Positions 32,814 through 46,678 are shown, numbered from the stretch's first letter. The stretch: 64,000 nt of DNA from Stromatinia cepivora (GCA_014898415.1 RCTD01000002.1:2728001-2792000), one strand, 5' to 3'. Notes: generated from the letters alone by a model not told the origin. Made by a program: numbers and translations.

Positions 32814-35800
32814 TAAGTTTAATTTTCTTTTTTGTATGAAATACTATATATACGAATCAAATTGATTATTGAAACACGGATAACTATTTAATTACTTAAT
32901 CCGATTTTTGTATTTATTTTCTTATTTAAACAAATATAATAAATTCTTTCCCCAAATCAATTAAATATTTAATATTTGCATCCTTCAATTTCATCGAAAC
33001 AAAAGTTTTTTATCCTATATATATCTCTCAATCGGCTCGATCGATATTTTTGATTTCGGGATTGTATTGATGATTATAAAACTATTGAAGATTGTATTTA
33101 TTGAATTTCCGAAAATATATATTTCATATCGATTATGGGGCAATTGATTATATTGAGATCTTATCCTATATTTACTGTAAAACTTGTATTATTCATAATA
33201 TACTGATTCTTTATATAATAGGGCTTTTCAATTATACAATATTACAAATACTTTAATTCAACCAAATCAAAATCCTATTTTCCTGATCGATAATAGGGAA
33301 CTTGTTTTCTATTGTTATAATGTTTTTCAATTTGTTGTTTTGATTATATTGAAATATTCTGTTCTATTTATATAAAATTGTATTATATTTATTCAAGTAT
33401 AATTGATATATGCTTTATATATCAATAATCTTTTAATATAGAGTCGGGATATTTTAATTGAGGAATCTTATAGAGAATGTTATCGTTAAGAACTGACTCC
33501 TTTTCTTGAATGCTGTTGTATAAAAGGGTATTTCGAGAACAGTTGTGGGAATTATAAATAATATAATCATAAGATTCATTATGTATATTTAGATCGTCTG
33601 TATACTGATCCTATCGGTCGATTTAATCCATTTTCTCCTTTTTATGTTTCTTTTAATTGGAATCCTATTTTTTTTTTTTTAGTAAAGAAACTTTTCTTAC
33701 TTAGTTTTGGTTTTGTAAAGGAGCTTTTCGTTGTTGATTGATTTATATAATATTTAAATGTTTTTGTTTTTTGATTTAGAAAATGAAATTAAAATGAAAA
33801 GTTTTCTTTTTGCAATTTTTGAAAATAAAATATAAAATATAAAAATAATTAATATTATATCCCTATATCAATTTTGATTTATATAAAGGTTTAATCGATT
33901 TTTGTATAAATTTCCTGTTTTATCTATCCTTTTATATATACTTCAAGAATATTCGTATCAATAAACTTTTCTAAACTATTATTAGGATTAGTTTTTGTTA
34001 TTGTATCAACAATATTGTTGAATCCATTGATTTATCTCATTTTTATTAATTCTCTTTGTTCGTATGATTATCGAAATGCTATGATATTGATTATCAATTT
34101 TTTCTTTTTCGTTGTATTTAATTTAATAAGGTATTTGTATAACGAATATGAATCAATGTATACAACGATTGGGATATCAAGGATATCGAATTGTAAGATA
34201 ACAATTTGTAAGATAGATCGTATTATAAGATCGATATCTATTCCTACTACCATTCTATATATCTTGGATGTTAGTATGTTGTATATAATTTTTTTGCTTT
34301 TCATATTATTATAATGGATAATATTATCTTTTATCTCGAAAATGTTTTCGTTTGATATATTTTCATTTATAAACAAAATAACGAATCCTATTTGATTACT
34401 CAAATCCTTATTATTAGTAAAAAATCTATCAACAAAAACAAATAGTTTCATACAATCTTTTTCAAAGAAAATAAAACAAAGATTTCAATTAAGATTTTTC
34501 ATTTACCAATCTAATTTTTTATTGAATAATTTGATATTTTTATTTGATAAATCTTGATATTATACAATAATTGATAAATCATATAATACTTCTAATTGAC
34601 AAATTATAATAATATATACCCCTCTAACTCTTTATTCCTGATATTATTCTGAATTGTTAATCTTTCCGATCTTCTTTCCTTAACCTTTTTATATAAATAT
34701 AAGATCGTTTTCCGTATATTATATTATATATCCATTAAATATTAACAGAGTATCATTTGTAAAATATTCTCCTAATTTAGCTTTGATATTTGCATCAATC
34801 AATTCTTTGTTTTCTAACTTTAGAAATTGTTTATTTACAAAAATAAAAGTATTATCTATTTGTATTCCTACAATTCCGAATTATATATTCTTTGAATCCG
34901 AGATTAGCAAATAGGGGTTATATAACGATATAATTATATTCAATCTTTTTTGATAATATTTCCAATAAATTATTTATTAATATATTCCTGTTTTTGCGAT
35001 ATTATACAATAGCTTTTTGATTATTATAATTGTATCTTTTGTATATTTACCTTGAAGTTCTTTTGGTAAATTTACTAGTATAATGTAATTCAGAGATGTT
35101 TTTGATTATATGTACGTCTGTGTAATATCTTGTATCATAAACTTGATACCTATTAGCTCTAATATTGGAGTTAGAGCCATAATGATTCTTTAACTTGATC
35201 TTTGGATTATAAATGCTTATATCAATATTGTTTCTTTTCCAAAATCATTATATACTTGAATAATTAAGTGTAACTTTTTGTACAGGGAATTTGTTATATA
35301 TCCCTTGACTTCATTTACAAAACATAAATTGAACAATCTTTCAATATATACAAAAAGATTATATTTGATGAATTCGAAAATATTTTTTACAATTAAACTA
35401 TCAATCTTTTGTATTTGCAAAACTTTAAATAATTATCCTTCAATTATAATAATCCTTTTCGTACAAAGATTAATTGTAAGATTCAATACTTCTTATTCCT
35501 TCTTTGTAATGAATGCTTCTGATAGATCTTGATTGTTTCGAATTATAACAATTAATTGATCGTATTTATCATTTATTTCTTATACATTCTGTAAAGATGA
35601 TATTCTGGGGATTTCGATTTGTATCAATATATGAAATACAGGATTAATTATTCTTTCTTTTTTGATACTAAATCGTATACATTTTCTTTTAGATTTGCTT
35701 ATCTCTTGACCTTAATTTGAAGGAATAAAAAAAATCACCGAGAATAATAAATTCTCTGGAAATAACGGATTTTCTGGATTTGGGAGGATCACCAAAAATG

Positions 35801-38800
35801 AATTTTCTATTAGGAATGGTTCTTTATATATATCCTCGTAACATAGTTTGATGATTATTATACGAAATTCTGTAGGATTATAAGGGAGATCGATTATATA
35901 ATTTTGATTCATAATTACAATCAATTTGTAGGATCTTATTCATCCTTTCTTTTCTCTTTATATTTGTATTAATAAATTCAGAGATAGTTTTAGTATCTCA
36001 TATATATCTGGGCTATTTCTAATATCAAATAAATCTTATATCGCATACTTTGCTTGAATTTTTTGAATCTCTTTCATTGCTTATTGATATATCTATACTC
36101 ATTTTACAATTGATTAGGAAAATAGATTATACAAAATCATTCAAGGATATACTTTATATATAAGAAGAATTAGAACGAAGCCATTTAGTCCTACAATATT
36201 ATTCATTGTTTTGATTGTTATCTATAAAATAGCTTCTTTTTCCAGGTTCTTGTCTTTTAATTCTTCCTTGAATATTTCATACAATCATTATATAGATATA
36301 TAAAATCTCTCGATTTTACCAATTATATTATAAGCTTCTACAGGGACTTTGTAAATATCTTTTTGAAGAGTTTTCGTCTTTTGTTGAAATTCGGTCGATA
36401 TAAAATTTGTACCTATATCATATGATATATAATCTGATAAACTAAGGTATATATCGATCCAGCATTTTCGAATTATATTCCAAATTGTTTTTGTATTTAT
36501 ATCTCGTATAAATACAGCAATATTATATACAATAACTTTATCGATGATATAAAGAATAGATTTTCCTTCAATATAGAATATATCCAGAATGATTGAATAA
36601 TTGAATTCAATATCATCTTTTATTGTGAATTTAAAGCGTTCTAGGGATTTCGTATAAAACTAACAATATTTATACACTTTGTTGAATTTCTTGATCATCT
36701 AAAAATCAATATCTATATATTCTATACGATTAAGTATATTGATGAATTTTTGTACAAAGGAATATCTGAATCTTCGATATATTTATCGAAGTTCAGTTTC
36801 TATCAAATAATAATATATCATTATTTTTTCCATTTGATTGAAAAGTATAAAAAAATATCCCTATTTTCATACAATAAGAATAATCTTATCACCTTGCTTT
36901 AATACATTTAATATATTATCAAATATAATATATAAGCGATCTATATCCTATATATATATAAAAAATAAGGTATTTGTTGATACAATGAAAAATATAATAA
37001 TTCCAATTGATATTTGGATAATAATATCTCCTTACAATCGTACAGTTCCTTTTCCGAATTTGATATTGTACTTAGTACTTTTTGTATATAAAATACCTTT
37101 CTCTCTTTCTAATACCTATATCTGAAATTCCCCTACTATTGATATTTTTGATACATCTATATCTGAAATAATATCTTAAAATATATTTACTGAATATCGA
37201 TCTTGAAATTAGAAAACTTCATTTGAATTATTGCTTTTTTCATATTTTTCGTATAATTAATTGAATTGATCATTTTGTAAATATATATATATCAATAATT
37301 ATCTCCCTAATAATTCTGCAACATATATTTTATTAACAAAATCTATTTCAATGAAATATATCTCGAATTGAATCATTTGATTATTTAAAGATTCAATTTA
37401 AGGATATTCGAAAGTATCGTCTTCTTTTGATATTTCGTTTTTTTTGTATTACAATTTAAATACACCTTTATATTTCAAAAGATATTATTCGAATATTTCT
37501 TTATCTATTTTTTATTCTATTATATATTAATTGAATTTCGTCTTCCATTCCTCTTTTGTATAATTTGTTGATTAGTATCCTAATTACTTATATACAAAGC
37601 ATTTCTGAATTGATATATATAATAATATTTGAAAGTATTGAGGTTTTTTTGATGAATTTGTTGATGAATATAAACAAAAGAGAATGAATCTATTTTTTGA
37701 TCGAGCTCTATATTATCCTTGATTTCTATATGAGCTTCGACCACCATATATATAATCCATCTAGTATATTTCCATACCTAATAGATTATTAATCATCAAA
37801 TTTACAATATAAATATTCATTAATCGTATTCTTTCAGTTTAATCAATAGTATTTTGAAGATCAACACAAAGGCCTTCGTATATCGTAATGGAATATAATA
37901 AAACAAAATTATATTCAGGGATATCGCAATAAGCATTTATAATCTGATCTTTTAATATCAATTCTGATTAATATAAATCTATCAATCCATATTACAATAT
38001 ATAAAATATATCGAAAAACTTTTCTAATTATTCCGAAAATGATTTATCAAAATACTTTTATATAATCTATAGAAATATTATATTATATTATTCAATAAGA
38101 TATTTCTAGTATTTTTTTTCTATTTCAAAATATATTTTTGTAAATATAATCATTTCTTCGAATTTCAATTTTCTATTACTAATTTTGTCGAAATAGAATG
38201 ATAATATAAAGTTTTGAAGTATTATCGAAAATGCTATTTTGTATTCATTTAAATGAATTCCGATTTTATTATAAAGTTTATAGAATATCTGCAGTTTCTT
38301 ATTCAGAAAATCGTACTCTTTGCCATTATATTTGAATTCATTGTTATTATACATTTTCATAAGATTTAGAAGAAGATTTCGTTTATATACTATATAAAAT
38401 ATATTCTGTCTTGTTATACAATCTAGTATTGTAAGATCAAAAGGGAATTGGCTTTGATTTCGTTGTTGTTATTCATTTTGTTGTATTTGCTCAGAAAGCT
38501 TTGGTATAGATGAAGTTTGAATTTTGATCGATTTCTTTGATATAATGATTTTGTATATATCCATATATTCTTCTTTCAATCGATCTATTTCTTCTTGAAC
38601 TTCTTTTATATATTCATCTAATTTATTTTTCGAAATAAATTCAATAAGTACTTTTGTATAATTATTATTCCCTTTTGTTTATCAAACCTGAAAACCATAT
38701 AGAATAAATTGAATTCATACAAATTTGAGAGCTTCGCGATATACGATTTTGAATGTAGCATCCATCCAGCCTTCGTATTATTCTTGAAATTCTTTTTATA

Positions 38801-39270
38801 ACCTTTGCCCTTTATACTTTTTGAATTACAAATTAACGAGTTATATAATTATATCAATATTCACTTGAGATTCAATAAGTTCTGAATTTGGATTCAATTG
38901 TTTCCCCCAAAATTCAATATCCATTTTATACAAAAATGATTTGGGGATTAGAAAAACTATATTGAATATTATAATTCGATATCATATCGTATCGAATAGA
39001 TTTGTCGTATAGTATATACAAAAGTATAATGGATACAAATAGAATCAATATAAAATCAAATTATCCTGAAGAAATCAATTGTAATCAAAGATCCCTTCTT
39101 AGTATATATTTCGAAGAAAATAGTATGGGGAATATAGTGTTCTAATTTTTCTATATAAATCATATATAAACTTAATCTAATACAATCTTATTCGTTTTTT
39201 CAAAAGATATCTTTTCTTATTGGATTTGATTTTGCCATTCTATAATTGAGTCTTATCAATCATTAATCAA
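32814..39270 (-). pseudogene. gag-pol of copia F, degraded
   Basis: Minus-strand fragments in copia order. The gag frame (38106-38360, 84 codons) reads KIGIHLNEYKIAFSIILQNF and is followed by YFDKISNRKLKFEEM. The integrase end/linker (35712-35924) has PTEFRIIIIKLCYEDIY, matching the FRST.VKPYY.ED motif of this group. The 67-codon frame 35217-35420 lies in RT. The RNase H frame (34068-34451, 127 codons) reads KLFVFVDRFFTNNKDL (one residue from the usual FVDGSFA), then SQIGFVI, SKIYRMVVGID and DSYSLYKYL. Plus-strand frames (34015-34314, 35278-35532, 36838-37125) are shadows. Confidence 0.82.
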
Positions 39271-39456
39271 TATTGGATAAACTTCGTAAAGAAATATATA
39301 TATAAAATATATATAGAATAAAGATAATTCTATTATTCTATCTAATCCCTTTATATAACAGAATTCTACTAATCTATATAAACGCTACCATCCCACTTAC
39401 GATGTAGGGGAAACACATGATGGTGTCACGTGTTTCGTCAGTCATGTGTTCCAACA
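39271..39456 (-). repeat. 5' LTR of copia F
   Basis: A 186-bp LTR. The outer 75 bp (39380-39456, containing GGTGTCACGTGTTTCGTCAG) are unmutated, while the inner part (39295-39325) has become almost pure AT. Confidence 0.9.
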
Positions 39457-39461
39457 ATTAT

Positions 39462-40640
39462 CTATTTGATGGATATAAAATTCCAAATAAAAATGTTATA
39501 ATCAATTAAACTTTGTATAATCTATAAGATTCCCTAGTTATATGGTTTAAGGATTTCATTTGGATACTTAAGAAATTAGAATTGATATAATATAAGAAGA
39601 AATTATATTTATATATTAACCTAGAGTATATTGTTATAATTCTTTTTTTTATAGACAATATTCAAATTATTTATTATAAAAAAAACGAATCAATTGCTAT
39701 AAAAATTATTAAGGAAATCAAAGTTGTATATAAATTATAAAACCTAGGAAATATTAAATGGTTTTTGGATATATATATATTCTATAATCAATTCAAAAAA
39801 AAGTTGTAATTAGTTTATAATATATATATTGAGAAGATTGCTAAAAAATTCAAAGCAACAAATGGGATAGTAAATATATCGTTCCCGATAATAGTATTTC
39901 GGAAAAATCAGGGTCAAGTTTCTGTATATATTATAAAAATGTATTAAGAGAAAATGGGTTTAGTATTATATATTGTAATTATTATAAGAGTGGATATATT
40001 ATTCACTGCTTCACAATTAAATCATTATTTGATTAATCTATTGAGTGATTATATGAAAGCTATCGATCATTATTTATAATATCTATGGAATATAAGATAT
40101 CTCGTAATTCAATATAGTGGTGATCAAATACCACAATTTCTTATCTTTTCAGATATTTCTTTTATAGATGATCCAAATATTTGTTGATCATTTTAAAGGT
40201 ATATTATATCCCTTTTCAATAGTTTAATTATATAGAAAACGTTCAAGTAAAATATTGTGATTATTTCGATTATCGAAGTAGAGCTTCTCGAAATCGAATA
40301 TATATTAAAAGAAATTATAGCAATTTTATATTTCTTAAAAGAGATCGATTTAACAATAAAAGAGTTTATAATGATTTTCTATAATAATCAGTAAACGATT
40401 AGATTAATGGTTGATAAGAACAAATGGATCATTATAAAACTATATTATATCGATATTCAAAATATATGATTATATTAAAAATATTCAAAAGGGAATTTTT
40501 ATATAATCTATTTATTGATTATTAATATAATTGTTAATAGCCTTACCAAGAATCTTATAAGACAAAAATTCGAATACTTTCGATCCCTTTTCAATTTACA
40601 AAATGTAAACAATAGAATTATAAAGTTTAAATAACGATAA
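39462..40640 (+). pseudogene. RT second part and RNase H of copia E
   Basis: After copia F the E frame resumes: a TLYNLYDSLVIWFKDF-like ALYGL.DSP..W block, then a QIIYYKKNES segment and NLGNIKWFLDI (L.D..W.LGI). The RT end is clear at TRVDILFTASQLNHYLINL, and RNase H follows with QYSGDQIPQFLIFSDISF. It ends near 40560-40620 with NSLTKNLIRQKFEYF and FNLQNV, the usual copia C-terminus. Stops and D to N changes make it dead. Confidence 0.85.
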
Positions 40641-42492
40641 TTATAAAGCTTGAGTAACAACAATCTGGAATTTATATTTTTTTCTTTTGGTATAAATGGA
40701 ATAAATCCTATTTGATATTCCAGATTATTATACTTTTCCATAATACGCTTTAATTTGTATATTCTATATTCATCTGGAAACAAAGAACAATTAAAACCGA
40801 TTATTTCTTTGTTTTTCATTTTCTTATCCTTAAAAAAGGATAAGTTTTTTTTTAAATTCAATAACTTAAAGTTCAAATAAAAAAGCCTTTAAATTATTTA
40901 TAACAATTAAGGAACAAGGAATAATTAGAGTTATTGGTATTATCGATATTATAGAAATTAAAGGATTATCTCTTCTTTCTTTTTTCTTTGAATATATCAT
41001 CTACTCTTTTCTTCTTTTTTTCTTTATTACTCTTTTTTTTTTATTCTTATTATCATTTTCCGAAATCATAATATATTTCTTCTGTTTGGTTTTTCGAGGA
41101 TTCTGATGAGTAATACAATGAGGAGAAAAAGAATAATAATGTATTGGCGAAAGAATAACTTCTTTTTTCTTTTTGATCTTTAATATCATTTTTATCATAA
41201 TTCTGTATTTCTGTTTGGATTATATAATTAACGATCAATATATTATAAAGATAAAAGGTAAACGAAGAATTTACTTTTGAATTTTACTGATAAGTGGTGA
41301 TATAGTAATCTGTTAAAGAATAAAGGAAAACTAATAAGAGAGTATACAAATGAGTATTACAATTCCAATATCGATAATTATTCGGTTTGGAAGAATCAAC
41401 AAAGTATTTGCCATAGAAATTATGTTTCCCAATGATTAACGATTTTATACATCGAATGTATAAATAATTATTCTTTTCTTTATGATTCTTTTTATCTTTT
41501 GTTTTAATTAGAGAGCCAGTAACTTTCGATAATCTTTTTTTTCTCTTTTTTTCATTTGGTTTATTATCCGAAAAACCCGATATCGAAGAATCGAATGGAT
41601 CATTGTTATTAAATAAAGAAATACTCCTTTTTTTCTCTTTTTCATTGAGCAATTTTTGTTTCGATAATTACAAATATAGGATTAATAAAACCTTTCAATT
41701 ATATAATAGGATTCAAAAATGAAATCTATCTCCAAATTATTATTTGAATTTATAATTAGCAATTAATCATAACAAATAACAATTCTTTCGATAGGGGGGA
41801 ATAGTTTCTGAAATAGATGATTATATATTATTCTAGGAGTAGATTTAATTAAGTTATACTCCCAAAAATCGATATCTTGGTTTGTTATTTATATTAAACT
41901 CATTAATTCTCTCTATTTGATTTGTTGGTTCTTTGAAGGAATATTGGGATCTTTTTTTGTATTTGATTCTTTCAAAACTTTCTTTTTAGTTGTTGTTTGT
42001 TTAGTATAATTGAAATTTGTTTGTTTAATTTTCTTAGACCCCGAAATCTTAGATATGATAATAATTAATAAGAATTTAATTAAAACAAAAATGAGAATGT
42101 GAAAAAGGGATTTATATACCTTTAAAAATTCATTCAATTTATTTCGTTATTGTAATCAATATACTATAGTTTAATAACTATATATATTCTTAATTACTAT
42201 ATTATAAAATCGATCATTCATTTATATTCTTTCGATAGAAAACTTTCTTTTTATTATTCAAAATCTTGATTTTGAAGAATATCACAAATAGCAAATCAAA
42301 GATCAAAAGAAATTTACGATTTATATACATTCAAATTCTTTTTTATTCTAAAAATACCAAAATCATTTCAGATTTATACATTACACCAATCCTTAATTAA
42401 TATTTGTCTATAATCGCTTTATATATTCATTCACAAATTATATAAATTATCATTTTTTATACCTTTCTATTTGTTTCAGATCGTCTTCTGAT
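40641..42492. other. Long 3' region of copia E with antisense frames
   Basis: About 1.85 kb separate the end of pol from the polypurine tract. On the minus strand there are several lysine/serine-rich frames: 41913-42137 (74 codons, with a hydrophobic stretch after MNEFLKVYK), 41284-41652 (122 codons), 41001-41198 and 40508-40876, the last overlapping the pol end. They lie in three different frames and match no family I know. They may be chance, or remains of a gene captured antisense. Confidence 0.4.
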
Positions 42493-42502
42493 CTAAAGGG
42501 TG
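42493..42502 (+). other. Polypurine tract of copia E
   Basis: CTAAAGGGTG sits directly before the 3' LTR at 42503. Confidence 0.7.
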
Positions 42503-42812
42503 TATTACAGAAAACCCCACAATCCCCTGTATCTTATAAAGAATCAAAATGTATACTTTCCAATCGGAATAAAGGATTTATTAACCCTTACCAATTCATC
42601 AATTAATAAGATAATCCTGATATACTAATAAATAAAGATCTAATCTAATTAAGATATATATCGGCTAAATAACCATTCATTTGTTCTATATATACAACTT
42701 TTGATTTATATAATTAAAGATAAGTTATTCAATTCTTTTACTCTATCAATCATGTGTACCACCTATTCAACGATCCCTGAAAGTGCTGTGTAATCATACT
42801 ATCCCGTGATAA
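42503..42812 (+). repeat. 3' LTR of copia E
   Basis: Starts TATTACAGAAAACCCC and ends CTATCCCGTGATA. Here the second half is well preserved and the first half mutated, the reverse of the 5' LTR. It is followed by the ATTTG duplication. Confidence 0.93.
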
Positions 42813-42817
42813 TTTGT

Positions 42818-43540
42818 TTATTACGAAAAATATAAAATCGATAAAATCAAGATATCAGTCTATTATTTATAAATTAATGGAATAATAGAAAAAGGTTATT
42901 ATTTTATTACAGAAGTACTTTCTTATTTATTATAAAGAGAGTGTAGATAATCTGAATGATTAGAAATAATATTATTTGCTGATTATATTTCAACTTATAA
43001 ATCGATAAACAAAATATTAATTGAATTGATTTATAAACAGAAAATTATATTACTTTTTAAAATTATATATATGATTTAAAGGATCCTTAATTAGGAAAAT
43101 ATATAAATCTGGGAAGATTTATTGGTTATTAAAGTATAATAATTAAAAATATTAAATAAAGATATTGAGAAAATAATCTTTTACAAATAATATTATAAGG
43201 AAGATGGTAAACCTTGATATAATTTTGATTATAAAATATTGGATAAAAATATTCAAATTAAAGATATAATTTTATATTACAATCCTTAATCAAAAATCAA
43301 TATATTTTATAATACAAAATTTATTTTCAAATAATATAGATTTTATAAAGTAATAAAGAAATTAGAGGGTTTTTTTATATATATTTTTGAAAAAATAAAT
43401 AGTATTTTGTTTAATAGAATTTATATAGACATTCATTTTAAGAAATATATTTTATATTTAAATTTCTCTATAAATAATAATTCTAAAGATTTGTATAAAT
43501 AAATAAATCAAAAAAGTCGAATTTCTAGGTATTTATAATT
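42818..43540 (+). pseudogene. Integrase of gypsy J, second part
   Basis: The gypsy reading resumes after E with an SVYYLQINGIIEKGY-like text (usually S.YHPQ.NG..ERGH, which holds the catalytic glutamate). Downstream KVIKKLEGFFYIYF and LYLN-like pieces fit the integrase C-terminus. It is collinear in reverse complement with K at 12000-12850. Confidence 0.75.
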
Positions 43541-44113
43541 TTTTAAATAAAAGATAATAAATAATTAAGGATAATTTTTTATTCAATTATAAAATAATAT
43601 AGAATTAAAAAGAAAAAAGTAAATATAATAAATCGAAGAAGAATTGTTATTATAAGTTTTTGATTGTTAATTAAGAAATTCAATAAGGAAAGTTTTATAA
43701 TCTTTGGAAAAAGAAGGATATTTGAATTTTTTTTGAAAAAATTTATTATATTATTGATTTTGCTTTTGAATAATTTGCGAACAATTTTTGAATAGTATTT
43801 GAATAATTCAATATTTTCTTTTTAAATCTGTTTTCTTTAATAATTTGATTTGAAATTATCAATTCTTTATTTATATTCATTTTATCATTTATATAAGTTT
43901 TTATTTAAGTTTTGATATAATATTTAGAAAAGAATTTAATCAAATTATGATTTCCTGTTTTATTAATAATAATATCCCTTTTCTTATTTGATATAAGAAT
44001 CATTTCTTTAACAACGAAATCGAAGTATTTATATTTATTGAAACTCTTGAAGTTAAGGAAAAATATAATGTTCTTCAATAATGATTCAATTATTTTATCC
44101 TAAGCTTGTTCAC
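43541..44113 (+). other. Post-integrase region of gypsy J, part 1
   Basis: About 570 bp with no long frame, but clearly collinear with gypsy K (11950 down to about 11600 in reverse complement). It is therefore part of the ancestral element and not a later insertion. A former frame may have existed, with text like FNNDSIILS at its end; no family is recognised. Confidence 0.6.
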
Positions 44114-44115
44114 TA

Positions 44116-44919
44116 AATCAACTACCTTACATATAGGCCACCCCTGGTATAGACCACTTTTTCATATAAAAAATTATGAAAATCAACTTTTTTAACTTTT
44201 GTATTTATAAATATAATTTTCTGAAATTCTGAATATAGATTTACTATTTATATAATAGTAAATTCTGAAAATTTCAGATTTTTCATAATTTTTTTATCAA
44301 AATATTTAAAATTGAATTTTCAAATTTTAATTTATATATAATTTATATACAAATTAAAAAAACACAAAAATCTTGAATAACTTTTCAATAAAAATAATTA
44401 AAAATAAATTATTAATTTTTATAAGATATTTAAAAATTTAAAAGTTTAGAAAATCTTATAATATAAATTTATAATTTATAGAAAATCTTTTATTAAAAAT
44501 ATTATAATTTTTAATCTTTCTAAAATATAAAAATATAAATAAAATCTTATTTGTAAATTCTAAAATTCTAAAATTTGATTCATTTTATAGAATTCGATTT
44601 AAGGATTTCCAAAAAATTAATAATTTATTTTTTAATTATTTTTATTGAAAAGTTATTTCAAATTTTAATGTTTTTTAATTTGTATATAAAATTATATACA
44701 AATTGAAATCGAAATTTCAATCTTGAAAATTTCAACGAAAACAAAATTTAAAATTATGAAATTTTCAGAATCAATTGATATCTATATAAAGAATTTATAT
44801 TTTAAATTTCAAATAATTATTTTGATTTATTGTAAAATTATTAATAAATAAGAATTATGATTTTTGATATAAAAGAATAATTTTATATCAGGGGTGGTTT
44901 ATATATAGAGTAGTTGATT
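44116..44919. mobile_element. Foldback MITE with long inverted arms
   Basis: This 804-bp element is flanked by TA at 44114-44115 and 44920-44921. The ends are AATCAACTACCTTACATATA on the left and, in reverse complement on the right, AATCAACTACTCTATATATA; both continue with a CCACCCCTG block. Inner parts also pair: 44368-44420 (ACTTTTCAATAAAAATAATT) is the complement of the stretch around 44630-44655. Most of the element is two imperfect arms around a short centre. No coding capacity. The TA duplication suggests mobilisation by a Tc1/mariner transposase (inference). Confidence 0.83.
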
Positions 44920-44921
44920 TA

Positions 44922-46678
44922 GCCGAAATTAGATATCGAAATCCCAATTTGATGAATAAGCATTGGAATTATTGTTTCGCGAATGAACTATATTATAATT
45001 ACAGTGAATTATATATATATTCTTTTATAATATTTTAAAACCTTTATTTCATATAAATCATCTACTACTACTAATTGACTTTATATGATCGAATATTTAA
45101 GTATACCCAGTGTTTCTGTAAATACATTTTCGAATCGCTTTTATATAATCTAAGATTATAACAACATAATAAAAAGTTTTCTTCTTTATATATTCAAAAT
45201 CAACTTTATTTTTCAATAAATAATAAAGGTTTGTAATTTAATGATATAAAATTATACTCTTCGATATTTGTTTTTGTTTATCAATACCGCCCCAAAAATG
45301 GTGATTTGGAATTTTGTAAATCGTTTTGTATTTCACTAATTTTATTTTATTTGGTTTCGAAAATTATATACTATTTATAATTAACTTTTTACAATACAAT
45401 TTATATCGAAATGGGAATTCAATAATCTTTTTCGAAATCTTTAAAACAGGAAATAGATATTTATATTTATAACTAATTAATCAATTTCTATATAATCATA
45501 TTGGAATTTGGTATATTGTATTCTGATTATTATAAATATATAAAATATTCTTCTCTTTTTCTTTTATTTTTATAATATCTATTATACTTCAATATCGAAT
45601 TTATATTCTCAATCAACTTCTTTTCCTTTATACTTTAATATTGATCTTGAAAATGATACAACCTTTGATATTTGAAGAACTATTTATAGATCTTGAAAAT
45701 AGGAATTATATAAAAGAACCATTATCCAATATCATTCCAATATTATATAATTATAATATAATCTAGAAATTATAAAAAAAATGAATTATAATATTGAATT
45801 TCTTCAATATAAATATATTAATATTTCTTTATCAAACTACTTTACATAATTTGATAATACTAACTCAAAACCAACTTTGAAGATTATCAAAGGATTTTTT
45901 ATTATATTTACAAAAGAATATATTAGTTTATTTAGCAAATATTTTTTTATTAAAACGTTAATTCAATATACAATTTAATTTAAATCTATATATAAGCGAA
46001 AATATAATAAAAAGCTAAAATCGATGAAGGAGTTTTGTATTATAAATCAATCCAATACTAATTTTCTTATTATTATTTTATTAATATTTATTAATTTATA
46101 AAAACAATTTTTACAAAAAATCTTGATCTGAATACGAAAACCTATTCAAAATTTATCACTAATCTCAACGATTTACAAAATATACTTAACTATTTATAAA
46201 TAAACAATCCAATCAATTTTCTGTATAAACAAACTAGAATTCAAATTGCTTTGTTGATCTTGATATTTGTTTATACTATTGTATTCCTTAATAAAGAAAA
46301 TACTGATAATTAAGAGATTATAAATCTAATTGATGAAGAATCCTTTATTAGGAAATCTCAATTTATATTAAAGAAGTTTATTAGAAAAAAAAAAGAAATC
46401 GCAAAATGAAAATCGATTTAAAACCAATCTATAATATTATCCAATCTATCTTTAATTAGATTTTCTGGAATACAAGGTATTATTTCAATTTTTGATGCGG
46501 ATTGTAAATTAGATGAAAAATAGATGAATTGTTTTTCAATAAAGAAATCTTTTATGAAATTTAGTAATAAAAAAAAGGATCATTTCTTTAATATTGAATA
46601 AAAACTTATAACGCTAAAAATCCTTATTCGTTATTTAAATCGTATTTAGGAATTATCAAAAAGTCTGATTATAAATAT
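44922..46678 (+). other. Post-integrase region of gypsy J, part 2
   Basis: About 1.76 kb with no frame over 60 codons. Some text looks formerly coding: around 44930-45010 a frame reads RNPNLMNKHWNYCFANELYY, and at 46270-46400 one reads NLIDEESFIRKSQFILKKFI. I cannot name a family. Together with 43541-44113 and 47134-47420, J carries more than 2.5 kb after integrase, longer than usual for a fungal gypsy element. Confidence 0.5.

Larger units (their letters stand above)
32628..39456 (-). mobile_element. Copia F: Ty1/copia element nested in E's RT gene
   Basis: This 6829-bp minus-strand element has 186-bp LTRs (32628-32813, 39271-39456) and a perfect target duplication ATTAT (32623-32627 and 39457-39461). 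It belongs to the fungal copia group whose RNase H carries SQIGFVI and DSYSLYKYL blocks. It is RIP-dead. This is a different family from A/D, E/G and I. Confidence 0.93.
26348..42812 (+). mobile_element. Copia E: 8.25 kb Ty1/copia element carrying Tc1 and copia F
   Basis: E is bounded by LTRs of about 309 bp (26348-26656 and 42503-42812) and a perfect target duplication ATTTG (26343-26347 and 42813-42817), so both ends are certain although they lie 16.5 kb apart. Inside are gag, protease, integrase, RT and RNase H in copia order on the plus strand. It is interrupted by a Tc1/mariner element in the integrase (28988-30366) and by copia F in the RT (32628-39456). It is inserted in the integrase gene of gypsy J. 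G (57355-62090) is a second copy. Confidence 0.95.

Noticed and set aside
34015..34314. 99-codon hydrophobic plus-strand frame resembling a membrane protein
   Set aside because: It is the complement of copia F's RNase H frame (34068-34451), which has clear motifs; the hydrophobicity comes from AT-rich antisense codons.
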